From Phytoactinopolyspora halotolerans (lineage in GTDB: Bacteria; Actinomycetota; Actinomycetes; Jiangellales; Jiangellaceae), in assembly GCF_010550675.1 (NCBI RefSeq), contig NZ_JAAGOA010000001.1, forward strand, positions 455,334-519,333: 64,000 bases of DNA. The letters are read 5' to 3'. A program made the position numbers and the translations under genes. Of the stretch, positions 1 through 8,760 are shown one piece after another. How positions within the stretch are numbered: position 1 is the stretch's first letter; each line of letters starts with the position of its first letter. The notes under the pieces are model-generated. The model was not told the origin of the DNA, ran no database searches, and was given only the letters and a program-made list of their open reading frames with translations.

Positions 1-372
1 GGCGTCGTCCGCGGTGTCGACCAGCTCTTCCGGCATATCGCGTTCGAGCAGCGCCGCGACGTGGCCGGCCTTGGCCGCGATCTGGTCGAGCAGCCGATCC
101 CAATCGGCGTCGCTGAGCTGGTCGAGTGCGACCAGCGTCTCGTACGGCGTGTGGTCGTCGCCGTAGACCGTGGCGGAGATTCGGCCCGGGCTGACGGCGA
201 TGGTCCCGACGTGCCCGCCGTGTGCCCAGGCACGGCCGCGCCGCAGTGCGTCACCGTCGAGCGACGACTCCTCCAGCGCGTCGATCCAGGCGTTGCCCCA
301 CCACGTCTGCGCACGACGTGTCCGGCGCTTCCGCGGTGCGAACGCCGGAAAACCCTTGGCCAACTCACTCAT
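1..372 (-). CDS. SWIM zinc-finger family protein, N-terminal part (runs off the left edge)
   Basis: The reading frame opens with ATG at 372 on the minus strand and is still open at base 1, so only about 124 N-terminal residues are visible. The protein begins MSELAKGFPAFAPRKRR and continues with a TWWGNAWIDALE block. This is the usual N-terminus of the SWIM-domain proteins encoded next to SNF2 helicases in actinobacteria. The Cys/His SWIM motif itself lies beyond the edge and cannot be checked. The gene sits 62 bp downstream of the SNF2-like helicase on the same strand, so the two are probably one operon. SWIM proteins are thought to bind DNA or protein partners. The identification rests on the N-terminal pattern and the neighbour, hence moderate confidence. 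Confidence 0.6.
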   Translation of the reverse strand, partial: MSELAKGFPAFAPRKRRTRRAQTWWGNAWIDALEESSLDGDALRRGRAWAHGGHVGTIAVSPGRISATVYGDDHTPYETLVALDQLSDADWDRLLDQIAAKAGHVAALLERDMPEELVDTADDA

Positions 373-434
373 CGGGCGTTGCTCCTATGGATGGGATACG
401 AGAAAGGTGGGCGATAGCGCACTGAAGTCGCATC

Positions 435-3218
435 TCATCGTCGCGGGTCCAGCGCGATGAGGTCGGCGAGCTCGGCATCGGACAGCTCGCTCAGCGCGGC
501 CTCGCCGGACCCGAGTACGGCATCGGCGAGCTCGCGCTTGGTCCGCAACATGGCGGCGATCCGGTCCTCGACGGTTCCCTCGGCGATCAGCCGGTGTACC
601 TGCACCGGACGGGTCTGCCCGATCCGGTAGGCGCGGTCGGTGGCCTGCTCCTCCACCGCCGGGTTCCACCAGCGGTCGTAGTGGACGACATGCCCGGCGC
701 GGGTCAGGTTCAGGCCCGTCCCCGCCGCTTTCAGCGACAACACGAACACCGGCGCTTCACCTGGCTCGCTCTCCTGGAACCGGCGGACCATCCGTTCCCG
801 CTGGTCCACCGGGGTTCCGCCGTGCAGCACCTGGATGGGCGTGCCGCGCGCGACGAAGTGTTCCTCGATCAGCCGTGCCATTCCGACGTACTGGGTGAAG
901 ATCAATACGGCGTCGTTCTCGGCGGTGATCGTGGTCACCAGCTCGTCGAGCAGGGTGAGCTTTCCGGATCGTCCGGGCGCACCGAGCGGTTCCTTCAGGT
1001 ACTGCGCCGGGTGGTTGCATACCTGCTTCAGCGCGGTCAGCAATGCCAGGATCAGGCCCCGTCGAGCCATGCCGCTGCTGGCCCTGATCTTCTCCATCGT
1101 CTCCTGCGCGACCGACCGGTACAGGCGCTCCTGCTCGGTAGTCAGAGCCACCGGCCGGTCGGTCTGCGTCTTGGGTGGCAACTCGGGTGCGATGCCCGGG
1201 TCGGACTTGCGCCTACGGAGCAGGAACGGAGCCACGAGGCGGGAGAGCCGGCGCGCGGTCTCGGTGGCCTGTGGTTCCCGGCCGGACTCGATCGGCTCGG
1301 CCCACCGCGCCCGGAATCCACCGAGGGAGCCCAGCAGGCCTGGGTTCGTCCAGTCCAGGATCGCCCACAGCTCGGAGAGGTTGTTCTCCACCGGCGTGCC
1401 GGTCAGGGCCACACGTGCTGGGGCGGAGATCGTGCGCAGCGCGCGTGCGGTTTTGGAGCGCGCGTTCTTCACGTGTTGGGCTTCGTCCACCACGACCATC
1501 CCCCAGGGGGCCGTCGCCAGGGTGGGGACGCTGGGCACGGCATCGGCACCCGGATCAGTTCGCGGCGCCGGCTGCTCGTCCGGCGCCGGCTGCTCGCCCA
1601 GCACCGGCTCGTCGCCGGCATCGGTGCTGTCGTCGTCCCTACCGTCGTCGGCATGGTGGAACACATCGGCGCGCATCGTGCCATACGTGGTGACGACGAA
1701 GCCGCCATCGGCCTGACGCAGGACGGTGTCCAGATCGCGGTCCGCGCCGTGGTACCGGCGTACCGGAATGCCCGGCGCGAACCGCTCGATCTCGCGCTCC
1801 CAGTTGCCCAGGAGCGATGCCGGACAGACGACCAGCGTCGGACCGGCCGTCGACTCGTCGCTCTGCCGATGCAGGTGCAGGGCGATCAGGGTGATCGTCT
1901 TGCCGAGACCCATGTCGTCGGCGAGGCAGGCGCCCAGCCCGAGCGCGGTCATCCGGTGCAGCCAGCGCAATCCGCGCAACTGGTAGTCACGGAGATCGGC
2001 GGCGAGCGCGGCCGGCGCATCGATGCGTTCATGTGCCGCCTCCGGATCGGCGATCCGTTCCCGCAACTGCCGCAGCCACCCGGTGGGCACCACGCTGACC
2101 AGCTCGTCGTCGATCTCGGCTGTACCCGTCAGCGCCGCTCCGAGAGCGTCGAGCGCACCGACCGCCTTGGGCTCGGTGTCGCCGGCCTTCCTGGCCAGCC
2201 GCGGATCGACGAGCACCCAGCGATCGCGTACCCGCGCGATCGGCCCCCGGGTCCGGGCCAGTTCGTCCAGCTCGGAGCGGGTGAGCTCGCCGTCGCTGCC
2301 GTCATCGCCGGCGTCGTGGTCGAGGGAGATCCGCCACCTCATGTGCAGCAGTTCGGTGCTGTCGAACGTCGGCTCGTCGTCGCTCGTGCGCTGCCTGCGC
2401 CTCCGCGTGAGCGGGCCTGACGTCGGGATCACGGCGGCGACGCTCAACCGGCCGGACAGCTCCTCCGGCCATCGCACCCCCACGCCGATCGCCGCGAGCC
2501 GTTCGACGCCGCCACCCAGCAGATCGGTGACCTCGTCGTCGTCCAGCGGGAGACGGTCCGGGACCTGCTGCCGGAGCAGGCGTTCCAACGGCGGGCAGGC
2601 CTGTGCCGCCCGACGGACCGAGAGCATGGCGTCCGCACGCGATCCCGGTCCGAATCGGTCCGGCCTCGCCCAGAGGTCGGCCGCGTCGACGACGACGGCC
2701 TCGTCGGCCAGACAGTGCACCTGTACGGCGACGACGAACCGGCCGTCTGCGGGCGCGGCGTCCAGAGACTCCAGCCCGCCGGGCAGCTCGATCCGCAGTG
2801 AGATCCTGACGCCGGCGTCCATGTCGGGAAGCGCCAGATAGTCGGCGACCGCGTCCAGGTAGGCGCGGATATGCGTCACACCCTCCGGCGCCTGCGCTTC
2901 CAGCGCTTCGATCCGGGCTGTGACGTCGCCCTCGGATCGGCTGAGCCGCCAGGACGACGAGTGGTGTCCGGCGTCCGCCGCCGGCTCGATGTGTCGCCGG
3001 CCGACCAGCTCGAGCGCGGTTATGGTCGCCGTTCGCCAGAATCTCACGGCCGGATGAGCCTCGGGTAGGCGATCCTGGCAGAGCGCCGGCACGGCCTCGG
3101 CGAGGGAGAGCTCGGCCAGGGTTTCAGCGCCGTCCTCGGTGTGAAAGACCAGATGACCGCTACGGGCCGGATCCTTGGGTGCGAACGTGACGGGACCACG
3201 TCGGAGTTCGGCCTCCAC
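435..3218 (-). CDS. SNF2/Swi2-family DEAD/DEAH-box helicase
   Basis: 927 residues from a GTG at 3218. An N-terminal region of about 400 residues corresponds to the SNF2-associated domain of bacterial SNF2 proteins. The two RecA-like lobes follow. Motif I DMGLGKT is near residue 435, motif II reads DEAQ near 577, and motif III LTGTPVENN is near 605. Motifs V-VI, with GTGLNLT and QATDRAYRIGQ, lie at about 833-868. These proteins are ATP-driven double-stranded DNA translocases that remodel protein-DNA complexes, with roles inferred in repair or transcription. A low-complexity acidic and proline-rich insertion (about residues 520-565, with a repeated DEQPAP-like unit) separates motif Ib from motif II and is atypical. 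The SWIM gene follows on the same strand. Family assignment is very secure; the cellular role is not known. Confidence 0.95.
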   Translation of the reverse strand: MEAELRRGPVTFAPKDPARSGHLVFHTEDGAETLAELSLAEAVPALCQDRLPEAHPAVRFWRTATITALELVGRRHIEPAADAGHHSSSWRLSRSEGDVTARIEALEAQAPEGVTHIRAYLDAVADYLALPDMDAGVRISLRIELPGGLESLDAAPADGRFVVAVQVHCLADEAVVVDAADLWARPDRFGPGSRADAMLSVRRAAQACPPLERLLRQQVPDRLPLDDDEVTDLLGGGVERLAAIGVGVRWPEELSGRLSVAAVIPTSGPLTRRRRQRTSDDEPTFDSTELLHMRWRISLDHDAGDDGSDGELTRSELDELARTRGPIARVRDRWVLVDPRLARKAGDTEPKAVGALDALGAALTGTAEIDDELVSVVPTGWLRQLRERIADPEAAHERIDAPAALAADLRDYQLRGLRWLHRMTALGLGACLADDMGLGKTITLIALHLHRQSDESTAGPTLVVCPASLLGNWEREIERFAPGIPVRRYHGADRDLDTVLRQADGGFVVTTYGTMRADVFHHADDGRDDDSTDAGDEPVLGEQPAPDEQPAPRTDPGADAVPSVPTLATAPWGMVVVDEAQHVKNARSKTARALRTISAPARVALTGTPVENNLSELWAILDWTNPGLLGSLGGFRARWAEPIESGREPQATETARRLSRLVAPFLLRRRKSDPGIAPELPPKTQTDRPVALTTEQERLYRSVAQETMEKIRASSGMARRGLILALLTALKQVCNHPAQYLKEPLGAPGRSGKLTLLDELVTTITAENDAVLIFTQYVGMARLIEEHFVARGTPIQVLHGGTPVDQRERMVRRFQESEPGEAPVFVLSLKAAGTGLNLTRAGHVVHYDRWWNPAVEEQATDRAYRIGQTRPVQVHRLIAEGTVEDRIAAMLRTKRELADAVLGSGEAALSELSDAELADLIALDPRR

Positions 3219-3353
3219 TGCCTGCCTTCCATCGACACGGTGAGGTGACCACCAACCGTCGGGCCGGGCACGGTGCGACCGAACGGTTGACGATCATGGG
3301 ATCTTCGGGATGCCGTTGTTCAACGTATGCCGTACGCAGAGATATTCCCAGGC

Positions 3354-3698
3354 TCAGAGCGAACCGAGAGCAGCGACCGTCATGCCGGCCTTCTCGCAGA
3401 CCCAATGTGGGTCCGGTCCGAGTTCGGGTTCGATCCGCAACTCGTGAACGGACGTGTCGTCACACGCGGTGCACCGCGGCCAGCGTCCGAGGCCGCCGTC
3501 GAGCATCCGTTCCTGCACGTCCTGGGCTATCAGGCCGGCGACGAAATCCGCACCGTCCGGCCACTGCTCGACCCACCATCGCCGCTCGACGACGACCTGG
3601 TCCAGCACGTCGACGGCGTTCGGCGAGTCGGTCTTGCGCGCGTTCAAGTCACGCAGCACCAGCGCTCGCGCGGCGAACAGCGCGTCGTCGATGGTCAC
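3354..3698 (-). CDS. conserved hypothetical protein with a C-terminal Cys pair
   Basis: I do not recognise a characterised family. The chosen start is the GTG at 3698 (114 residues, VTIDDALFAARALVL), preceded at about 9 nt by a GAGAGGGAG ribosome-binding site. An ATG at 3737 would add 13 residues. The frame remains open further upstream, but that part is low-complexity Arg/Pro/Ala. The protein is acidic, with a helical first half and a CTACDD segment plus a later single Cys (WVCEKAG) that could bind metal. It is transcribed divergently from cutC with about 200 bp between the starts. Codon use is typical of the neighbours. Confidence 0.6.
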   Translation of the reverse strand: MTIDDALFAARALVLRDLNARKTDSPNAVDVLDQVVVERRWWVEQWPDGADFVAGLIAQDVQERMLDGGLGRWPRCTACDDTSVHELRIEPELGPDPHWVCEKAGMTVAALGSL

Positions 3699-3904
3699 GT
3701 CCACGCTCTCCCTCTCGTCGCGTCGGCCGCGGGGCATCCACGGTGCGGCCACACCTTTCGATAGTGCCAGGTTCTCCGGTGTCCGGGCACGGGCGGGCGG
3801 GCCACGCGCGCGCCGAGGCGACGGGCGGGCCGAGGCGACGGGGCGGGCGAGGCCGGCACGGATGCGTCCGAGACCGCCGGCGCCGGGTGGCACACTGTTC
3901 TTCC

Positions 3905-4609
3905 ATGCGGCCACTCCTAGAAGTCATCGCGCTCGGTCCCGGCGACGCCTCCGGCGCCGTGGAAGGCGGGGCCGACCGGCTGGAGGTGGTCACGGACATG
4001 GATGCGGACGGCCTGACGCCCGCCGTGCGCACCATCCGCGACCTCAAGCACGAGTGTGACCTGCCGCTGCGGGTCATGCTGCGGGCCAACGGCGGCTTCG
4101 CGACGAGCGGTTCGGAGCTGTCCCGCCTGATGGGCGCGGCTCACCAGCTCTACGCGGCCGGCGCGGACGGGTTCGTGCTGGGCTTTCTCAACCCGGCCGT
4201 GGAGGTCGACGTCGATGCGACCCTGGCCCTGGTCGAGGAGCTCAGCGACGCACCGTGGACGTTCCACCGCGCCATCGATCATGCGCTCGATCACGATCTG
4301 GCCTGGAGCACCGTCCGCGGCTTGCCGGGCGTCGACACGGTGCTGACCGCAGGGTCTGCACGTGGGGTTTCGGACGGGCTGGACGAGCTGTGTCGGCGTG
4401 CGTCGGACGATCCTAAGGTGGCAGAGCTGATGATGGCCGGCGGCGGGCTGCGGCCGGACCACGTGCCGTGGCTGGCGCGGGCCGGTGTGCGGAAGTTCCA
4501 CATCGGCTCGGCCGCCCGGCCCGGCGGCTCGTGGAAGGCCTACGTCGACAGCGCGCTGGTGCGGTCGTGGCGGATGCTGATCGACGACGCGGTAGCGTCG
4601 GCGCTGTGA
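3905..4609 (+). CDS. cutC: copper homeostasis protein CutC
   Basis: 234 residues from ATG 3905 (MRPLLEVIALGPGDASGAVEGGADRLEVV). This is a TIM-barrel protein of the CutC family. Recognisable segments are the GADRLEV strand, LPLRVMLRANGGF, the GADGFVLGFL strand, WTFHRAIDH, VLTAGSARGVSDG and the C-terminal FHIGSAARPGGSWKAYVD. CutC has been linked to copper tolerance, although its biochemical activity is unsettled. The sequence is shortened around the canonical metal-proximal RPRGGDF motif, which reads RANGGFA here. The stop overlaps the GTG of the DUF4031 gene by 3 bases, so translation is probably coupled. Confidence 0.85.
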   Translation: MRPLLEVIALGPGDASGAVEGGADRLEVVTDMDADGLTPAVRTIRDLKHECDLPLRVMLRANGGFATSGSELSRLMGAAHQLYAAGADGFVLGFLNPAVEVDVDATLALVEELSDAPWTFHRAIDHALDHDLAWSTVRGLPGVDTVLTAGSARGVSDGLDELCRRASDDPKVAELMMAGGGLRPDHVPWLARAGVRKFHIGSAARPGGSWKAYVDSALVRSWRMLIDDAVASAL

Positions 4610-4875
4610 TCCTCGTCGACCCGCCCGTCTGGCCGAATCACGGCACGCTCTGGTCGCACCTGGTCTCCGACGAGTCGTACGACGAGTTGCACGCGTTCGC
4701 CGCCGAACTCGGGCTTTCCGTCCGCAGCTTCGACGGCGACCACTATGACCTGCCGGAGGAGCTGTACGACGCGGCGGTCCGGGCCGGTGCCACACCGATC
4801 AGCGGGCGTGAACTGGTCGCCCGCCTGAACGCCTCCGGCCTGCGCCGACGCAAGGGCACGCGTGGCCGCTCCTGA
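4606..4875 (+). CDS. DUF4031 domain-containing protein
   Basis: 89 residues starting at the GTG that overlaps the cutC stop (GTGA at 4606-4609). It begins VILVDPPVWPNHGTLWSHL and contains the pattern DESYDELHAFAAELG and FDGDHYDLPEELYDAA, diagnostic of DUF4031. The function is unknown. The family is small, cytoplasmic and common in actinobacteria, and conserved His and Asp residues (WPNHG, DGDHYD) hint at metal or substrate binding. The overlap with cutC places both in one operon. Length matches the family. Confidence 0.85.
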   Translation: MILVDPPVWPNHGTLWSHLVSDESYDELHAFAAELGLSVRSFDGDHYDLPEELYDAAVRAGATPISGRELVARLNASGLRRRKGTRGRS

Positions 4876-4897
4876 GCGCCGAGGGAGAGACTAGGGT

Positions 4898-6085
4898 ATG
4901 AGCGGCCCCGGGCGGATGCGTACGATGCTCGCCGAACTCGACGAGCGGGCCGCATCGACGCCGGAGTCGCGGGACCGGGCCGTCGACTTCTTCCGGGTCG
5001 CGGCGATCGGCGTCGTCGTGGTCTGGCATTGGGCGCTGTCCGTCACACACCGCGACGACGGAACCCTCACCAACCCCAACCCGGTCGAGGATGTACCCGG
5101 AGGGTGGCTGTTGACCTGGGTCTTCCAGGTCATGCCGCTGTTCTTCATCATCGGCGGCTTCGCCAACCTGACCGGTTGGGACTCGGTTCGGAACAGAACC
5201 ACGCCCGCCGAGAACCGCCGGCCGCTCGGCGCCGCCGCCCGGCTCTTCCTGCGCAAGCGACTGAGCCGGCTCCTGCTGCCCACGCTGCTGTTCGTGGTCG
5301 TCTGGGTGGTGGCGGACGTGGCCGCCTGGCTGATGCTGGACGATTACGACGGTGCGCTCGCGGTGATGCCGATCGTCTTCACACCCTTGTGGTTCCTGGG
5401 CGCCTACGTGGGTGTGACGATGCTGGTGCCGGTGACGGCGACTCTGCATCGTCGGCACGGTCCGGTGGTGGCCGTGCTGCTCGGCGTGGCGGTGGCGGCC
5501 GTGGACCTGGGGCGGTTCGGCGTGGACCAGGGTTGGCTCGGCGCGCTCAACACGGCTCTAGTCTGGCTCTTCGTCCATCAGCTGGGTTACCTGTGGCGGG
5601 ATGGCGCCCTGGACGCCGTGTGGCGGCGGTGGGCCTGCCTGGCCGGGGGGTTGCTGTTGCTCGTCTTCAGCACCAGGCTCGACGTCTACCCGTTGTCGAT
5701 GGTGGCGATCCCGAGCGAGCACATCAGTCACATGCTTCCGACCACGGCCGTCATCGGCGCACTGGCGGTGGCGCAGTTGGGCGCGGCGACGTTGTCGGCG
5801 CCCTCGCTCAACCGCTGGCTGCGGCGGCCGGTGCCGTGGCGGGTGGTGATCGGGGCCGGCGGTGTCCTGCTCACCGTCTTCTTGTGGCACATGACGGCGT
5901 TTCTCCTGGTGTTCCTGGCGGTCGAAGCCGCGGGATTCGCCCCCGAACCGGAACCGACGGCCGAATGGTGGGCGTGGCGTCCGTTCTGGCTGATCGCACC
6001 CGCTGCGGTGATGGTCGTGCTGCTGGCGGTGTTCGCGCCGGTCGAGCAACGCTTGCGACGCGCACTGTCGCTCACCGACGGCTGA
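4898..6085 (+). CDS. integral membrane acyltransferase (acyltransferase-3 family)
   Basis: 395 residues from ATG 4898. After a short cytoplasmic leader the first membrane helix contains RAVDFFRVAAIGVVVVWHW, the usual start of acyltransferase-3 proteins with a conserved His in the helix. It is followed by FFIIGGFANL and RKRLSRLLLPTLL, then about eight further hydrophobic segments. Family members transfer acyl groups to sugars or other extracytoplasmic acceptors, but the substrate cannot be read from sequence. It lies 22 bp after the DUF4031 gene in the same direction and may be cotranscribed with cutC. The short cytoplasmic C-terminus (VEQRLRRALSLTDG) is typical. Confidence 0.85.
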   Translation: MSGPGRMRTMLAELDERAASTPESRDRAVDFFRVAAIGVVVVWHWALSVTHRDDGTLTNPNPVEDVPGGWLLTWVFQVMPLFFIIGGFANLTGWDSVRNRTTPAENRRPLGAAARLFLRKRLSRLLLPTLLFVVVWVVADVAAWLMLDDYDGALAVMPIVFTPLWFLGAYVGVTMLVPVTATLHRRHGPVVAVLLGVAVAAVDLGRFGVDQGWLGALNTALVWLFVHQLGYLWRDGALDAVWRRWACLAGGLLLLVFSTRLDVYPLSMVAIPSEHISHMLPTTAVIGALAVAQLGAATLSAPSLNRWLRRPVPWRVVIGAGGVLLTVFLWHMTAFLLVFLAVEAAGFAPEPEPTAEWWAWRPFWLIAPAAVMVVLLAVFAPVEQRLRRALSLTDG

Positions 6086-6147
6086 GACCCCAGCGCTGTC
6101 GCTGTCGCTGTCCTGCGCCTGGACGCTGTGGAATTCAGCGGCAGGCC

Positions 6148-6792
6148 TCACGTGGGTGGGTGCGGGGAACACAACCGGGTGAGTTCGGCGCCGAGGTTGC
6201 GACGTGCGGCCTCTTCCCACCGAGCGTGCCCCGCAGCGGTGTGAAAGAGCCGGTCTCGGCCGAGTAGGCGATCCACGACGGCGGCCCGCCCGGCGCGGAA
6301 ATCCGGATCCGCGACGTGGCTGTAGTCGCGACGGACGGCGTCGGTGTACTCGCGGTACTCCTCCGGTGTGCCGGCCAGGACGGACAGGTCCGCATCGCAG
6401 AGCACAGCTCCGTTGGCGTCCGTCGGCGCGGGATCGTGGTCGATCGTCACCAGCACGAGCCGCACCACCTCGTCGATCCGGGGCCGGGCGAGCGCGAGTG
6501 TGCTCAGATGGCGCTCGGCCAGTGCGGCGCTGGCGTGCTCGTCGTCGCCGGGACGGCCGTCGTAGACGGCGTCATGGAACCATGCGGCCAGTCGGACGTC
6601 GTCCGGTGTGCGGGCCTCGTCGGCGAGCATGTCGATGGCCGCCAGGACCGCCCGCAGGTGGCGCAGACCGTGATAATGCCGGTGCGGCTCGGACCAGCGC
6701 GATACCAGGTCGCGCCCGACGGCGGTGGCCGCCTCCGTCGGGCCGGCCACCGCCGTCCAGCTGTGCATCAGATCATCCGAGCCGCTGTCCAT
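6148..6792 (-). CDS. HD-domain metal-dependent phosphohydrolase
   Basis: 214 residues from ATG 6792; a second ATG at 6768 is possible. The sequence shows an HD-superfamily pattern: YHGLRHLRAVL supplies an early His, AAWFHDAVYD supplies the HD doublet, and a later Asp lies in CDADLSVLAG. These residues normally bind one or two metal ions and cleave phosphoesters. The closest groups are actinobacterial predicted metal-dependent HD hydrolases of about 200 residues; the substrate is unknown. The gene follows dtxR on the same strand with a 37-bp gap and may share its transcript. The frame is open upstream into dtxR, but that part overlaps a clearly coding gene and is discarded. Confidence 0.82.
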   Translation of the reverse strand: MDSGSDDLMHSWTAVAGPTEAATAVGRDLVSRWSEPHRHYHGLRHLRAVLAAIDMLADEARTPDDVRLAAWFHDAVYDGRPGDDEHASAALAERHLSTLALARPRIDEVVRLVLVTIDHDPAPTDANGAVLCDADLSVLAGTPEEYREYTDAVRRDYSHVADPDFRAGRAAVVDRLLGRDRLFHTAAGHARWEEAARRNLGAELTRLCSPHPPT

Positions 6793-6829
6793 CTCGCGAC
6801 TGCTGCGTTCCGCGTCGACGTCGCTGTGG

Positions 6830-7513
6830 TCAGGACGTGCTGACGAAGATGTGGCTGGCGTCGCCGGTGGTGAGTTCCACCGTCTCGCTGCCGTGCAGTT
6901 CCACACCGGCGTCGGTTGTGGCGGCGCGGACGGCCGAACCCGGGGTCACCTCGGCTCGGCGCAGCGTCGCCAGGAGCTTCTCGTCGACCTGCAAAGGCTC
7001 GCCGATGTGCCGGATGGTCACGTCGACGCCGTCCGCCGTACTCGCGTGCCGCAGTGTGGACACACCGGCCCGGAAGTCCTCCACCTCGACATCGGTGTCG
7101 AGCTCGGACAGCCCTGGAATCGGATTGCCGTACGGGTCGGACGCGGGCTCGTGAAGCAGCTTGACCAGACGCCGTTCGACTGCTTCGGAGACCACGTGCT
7201 CCCAGCGGCACGCCTCGTTGTGCACGAGTTCCCAGTCCAAGCCGATGACGTCCACCAGTAGCCGCTCCACCAGCCGGTGCTTGCGCATGACCCTGGTGGC
7301 GAGCAGCCGGCCCTTGTCCGTGAGCTCCAGGTGCCGATCCTCATCGACATGGAGTAATCCGTCACGCTCCATCCGGGCCACGGTCTGGCTGACCGTCGGG
7401 CCGGACTGGTGGAGCCGTTCGGCGATTCTGGCACGAAGGGGCACCACTCCCTCCTCCTCAAGCTCGAAGATCGTCTTGAGGTACATCTCGGTGGTGTCGA
7501 TGAGGTCGCTCAC
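6830..7513 (-). CDS. dtxR: DtxR/IdeR-family iron-dependent transcriptional regulator
   Basis: 227 residues from GTG 7513 with an AAGGAG site 9 nt upstream. The N-terminal winged helix (DTTEMYLKTIFELEEEG, then SGPTVSQTVARMERDG) and dimerisation domain are very close to diphtheria DtxR. All classical ligands are present at DtxR numbering: Met10, Cys102, Glu105 and His106 (ancillary/primary site), and His79, Glu83 and His98. A C-terminal SH3-like domain follows (about residues 150-227). The protein is expected to bind Fe2+ and repress siderophore and iron-uptake genes while adjusting iron storage. No obvious DtxR target operon lies in this window. An inverted repeat lies in the region upstream of its start. 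Confidence 0.95.
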   Translation of the reverse strand: MSDLIDTTEMYLKTIFELEEEGVVPLRARIAERLHQSGPTVSQTVARMERDGLLHVDEDRHLELTDKGRLLATRVMRKHRLVERLLVDVIGLDWELVHNEACRWEHVVSEAVERRLVKLLHEPASDPYGNPIPGLSELDTDVEVEDFRAGVSTLRHASTADGVDVTIRHIGEPLQVDEKLLATLRRAEVTPGSAVRAATTDAGVELHGSETVELTTGDASHIFVSTS

Positions 7514-7542
7514 CGGCCCGCTCTCCTTGCTTGTGACAACCC

Positions 7543-7562
7543 GGATTCGTCAACGCGAATCC
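7543..7562. promoter_or_regulatory. inverted repeat between dtxR and parA
   Basis: GGATTCG (7543-7549) and CGAATCC (7556-7562) form a perfect 7-bp inverted repeat with a 6-nt spacer, 30 bp upstream of the dtxR start and about 90 bp upstream of the ParA start. It is positioned as an operator or a short hairpin. It does not match the DtxR/IdeR box (TTAGGTTAGSCTAACCTAA), so autoregulation is not supported. Confidence 0.35.
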
Positions 7563-7648
7563 GACAGATTCGCTGATCCCAACTCAGCATCAACTGTATC
7601 TCGCCTGAGAATGCTGGCGGGCCGGTCTTTCGTGGCAGACTCGTCGCT

Positions 7649-8449
7649 GTGCGGGTCGTCAGTATGGTCAGCGTCAAGGGCGGGGTGGGCAAGACCTCCG
7701 TCACGCTCGGACTGGCGGGCGCTGCCCGCGCGGAAGGGCTGAGCACGGTCGTACTGGATGTCGATCCGCAGGGTAATGCGACGCTCGCGCTGGATGCGGG
7801 CGAGATCAAGGTGACCGCGAACGATGTCCTGGCCGACGGTTACCGTGGCAAGCTACGTGACGCGTTGGTCGCCAGTGGCTGGGGGGACGGGCTGCGGGTG
7901 CTGGCCAGTGAGCCGGCGCTGGAGCGGCGTAACCACCCGGTCGACGGTGGCGGCGGCGAGCATCTGCTGCGGCTCGCGCTCTCCGGTCTGACCGACGCCG
8001 ATCTGGTACTGATCGACTGTCCGCCGAGCATGGCCCATCTGACGACGAACGCTCTCGCGGCCAGCGACGTGGCGGTCGTGGTGACCGAGCCGACCATGTT
8101 CGCGGTGACCGGTGCGCAGCAGGCGCTCGCGGCGGTCGATGTGGTCCGGCAGGGGTTCAATCTCCGGCTGCGGCCGGCCGGCATCGTGGTCAACCGGTAC
8201 CGATCGCGTTCCGCCGAGCACCGGTACCGGCTGGATGAGCTCAGCGACGCCTACCGTGGGCTGGTGTTCGACCCCGTGTTGCCGGAGCGTTCCGCCATCA
8301 TGCAGGCCCAGGGGGCGTGTCTGCCGGTACAACGGTGGCCGTCTCCCGGGGCGCGCGAAGTGTCCCGGATCTTTGTCCGGTACCTGCACGACACCATCGC
8401 GGCGGCGCGCTCCGCCGCGGGAAGCTCGCTCGGAAAGGCGGCGCGTTGA
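7649..8449 (+). CDS. ParA/MinD-type P-loop ATPase
   Basis: 266 residues from GTG 7649. The deviant Walker A motif KGGVGKT is at residues 10-16 and the Walker A-prime strand reads VVLDVDPQGNATLAL. The Walker B region is LVLIDCPPSMAHLTTNAL, followed by VVVTEPTMFAVTGAQQ. This is the MinD/ParA superfamily, with dimerising ATPases that position DNA or protein cargo. No parB or parS is adjacent; instead a 96-residue basic protein overlaps the stop codon (TGATG). This is therefore likely an orphan ParA with a small adaptor rather than the chromosomal partition gene. A CAGACT hexamer 7 nt before the start suggests a leaderless transcript. Confidence 0.9.
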   Translation: MRVVSMVSVKGGVGKTSVTLGLAGAARAEGLSTVVLDVDPQGNATLALDAGEIKVTANDVLADGYRGKLRDALVASGWGDGLRVLASEPALERRNHPVDGGGGEHLLRLALSGLTDADLVLIDCPPSMAHLTTNALAASDVAVVVTEPTMFAVTGAQQALAAVDVVRQGFNLRLRPAGIVVNRYRSRSAEHRYRLDELSDAYRGLVFDPVLPERSAIMQAQGACLPVQRWPSPGAREVSRIFVRYLHDTIAAARSAAGSSLGKAAR

Positions 8450-8739
8450 TGAGTGGCTCGATGCCCGCGCCCCGGCCGGCGCTCACCCGTCGCCGGGACG
8501 GCACGGTGCTGCCGGCGGCACCGCACCTCTCTTCGCTCGCGGTGGAGCCGGCGGCGGTGGCCAAGGCGGCGAGGAAGACACGCAAACGGGCGAAGAACAA
8601 GCCGGACGAGGAGACGGTCACCCTCAACGTCGTGCTGAGCAAGCGCGACCGGAAGCGGCTGCGCCGTCGAGCCGAGGCGTACGGCTGGACCGCGGAGGAG
8701 GCGGCGGCACACGTCGTCCGAGCCTGGGCCGACACCTAA
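8449..8739 (+). CDS. small basic partner protein of the ParA ATPase
   Basis: 96 residues; its ATG overlaps the parA-like stop by one base. The first half is Pro/Ala/Arg-rich. A Lys/Arg stretch (KAARKTRKRAKNK) follows, then TVTLNVVLSKRDRKRLRRRAEAYGWTAEEA. The last part looks like a beta-strand followed by two helices, as in ribbon-helix-helix DNA-binding proteins. Such small proteins commonly act as the DNA- or cargo-binding partner of an orphan ParA. No family name can be given with certainty. The tight overlap argues for coupled translation and a shared function. Confidence 0.7.
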   Translation: MSGSMPAPRPALTRRRDGTVLPAAPHLSSLAVEPAAVAKAARKTRKRAKNKPDEETVTLNVVLSKRDRKRLRRRAEAYGWTAEEAAAHVVRAWADT

Positions 8740-8760
8740 CCGCCACCCGGACACGCCGCG

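Noticed and set aside
594..2420. 608-codon frame on the plus strand opposite the SNF2 helicase
   Set aside because: Arg/Gln/His-rich composition typical of an antisense frame in high-GC DNA; the minus-strand gene has all helicase motifs.
7543..7562. DtxR/IdeR autoregulatory box
   Set aside because: The inverted repeat does not resemble the TTAGGTTAG-type box.
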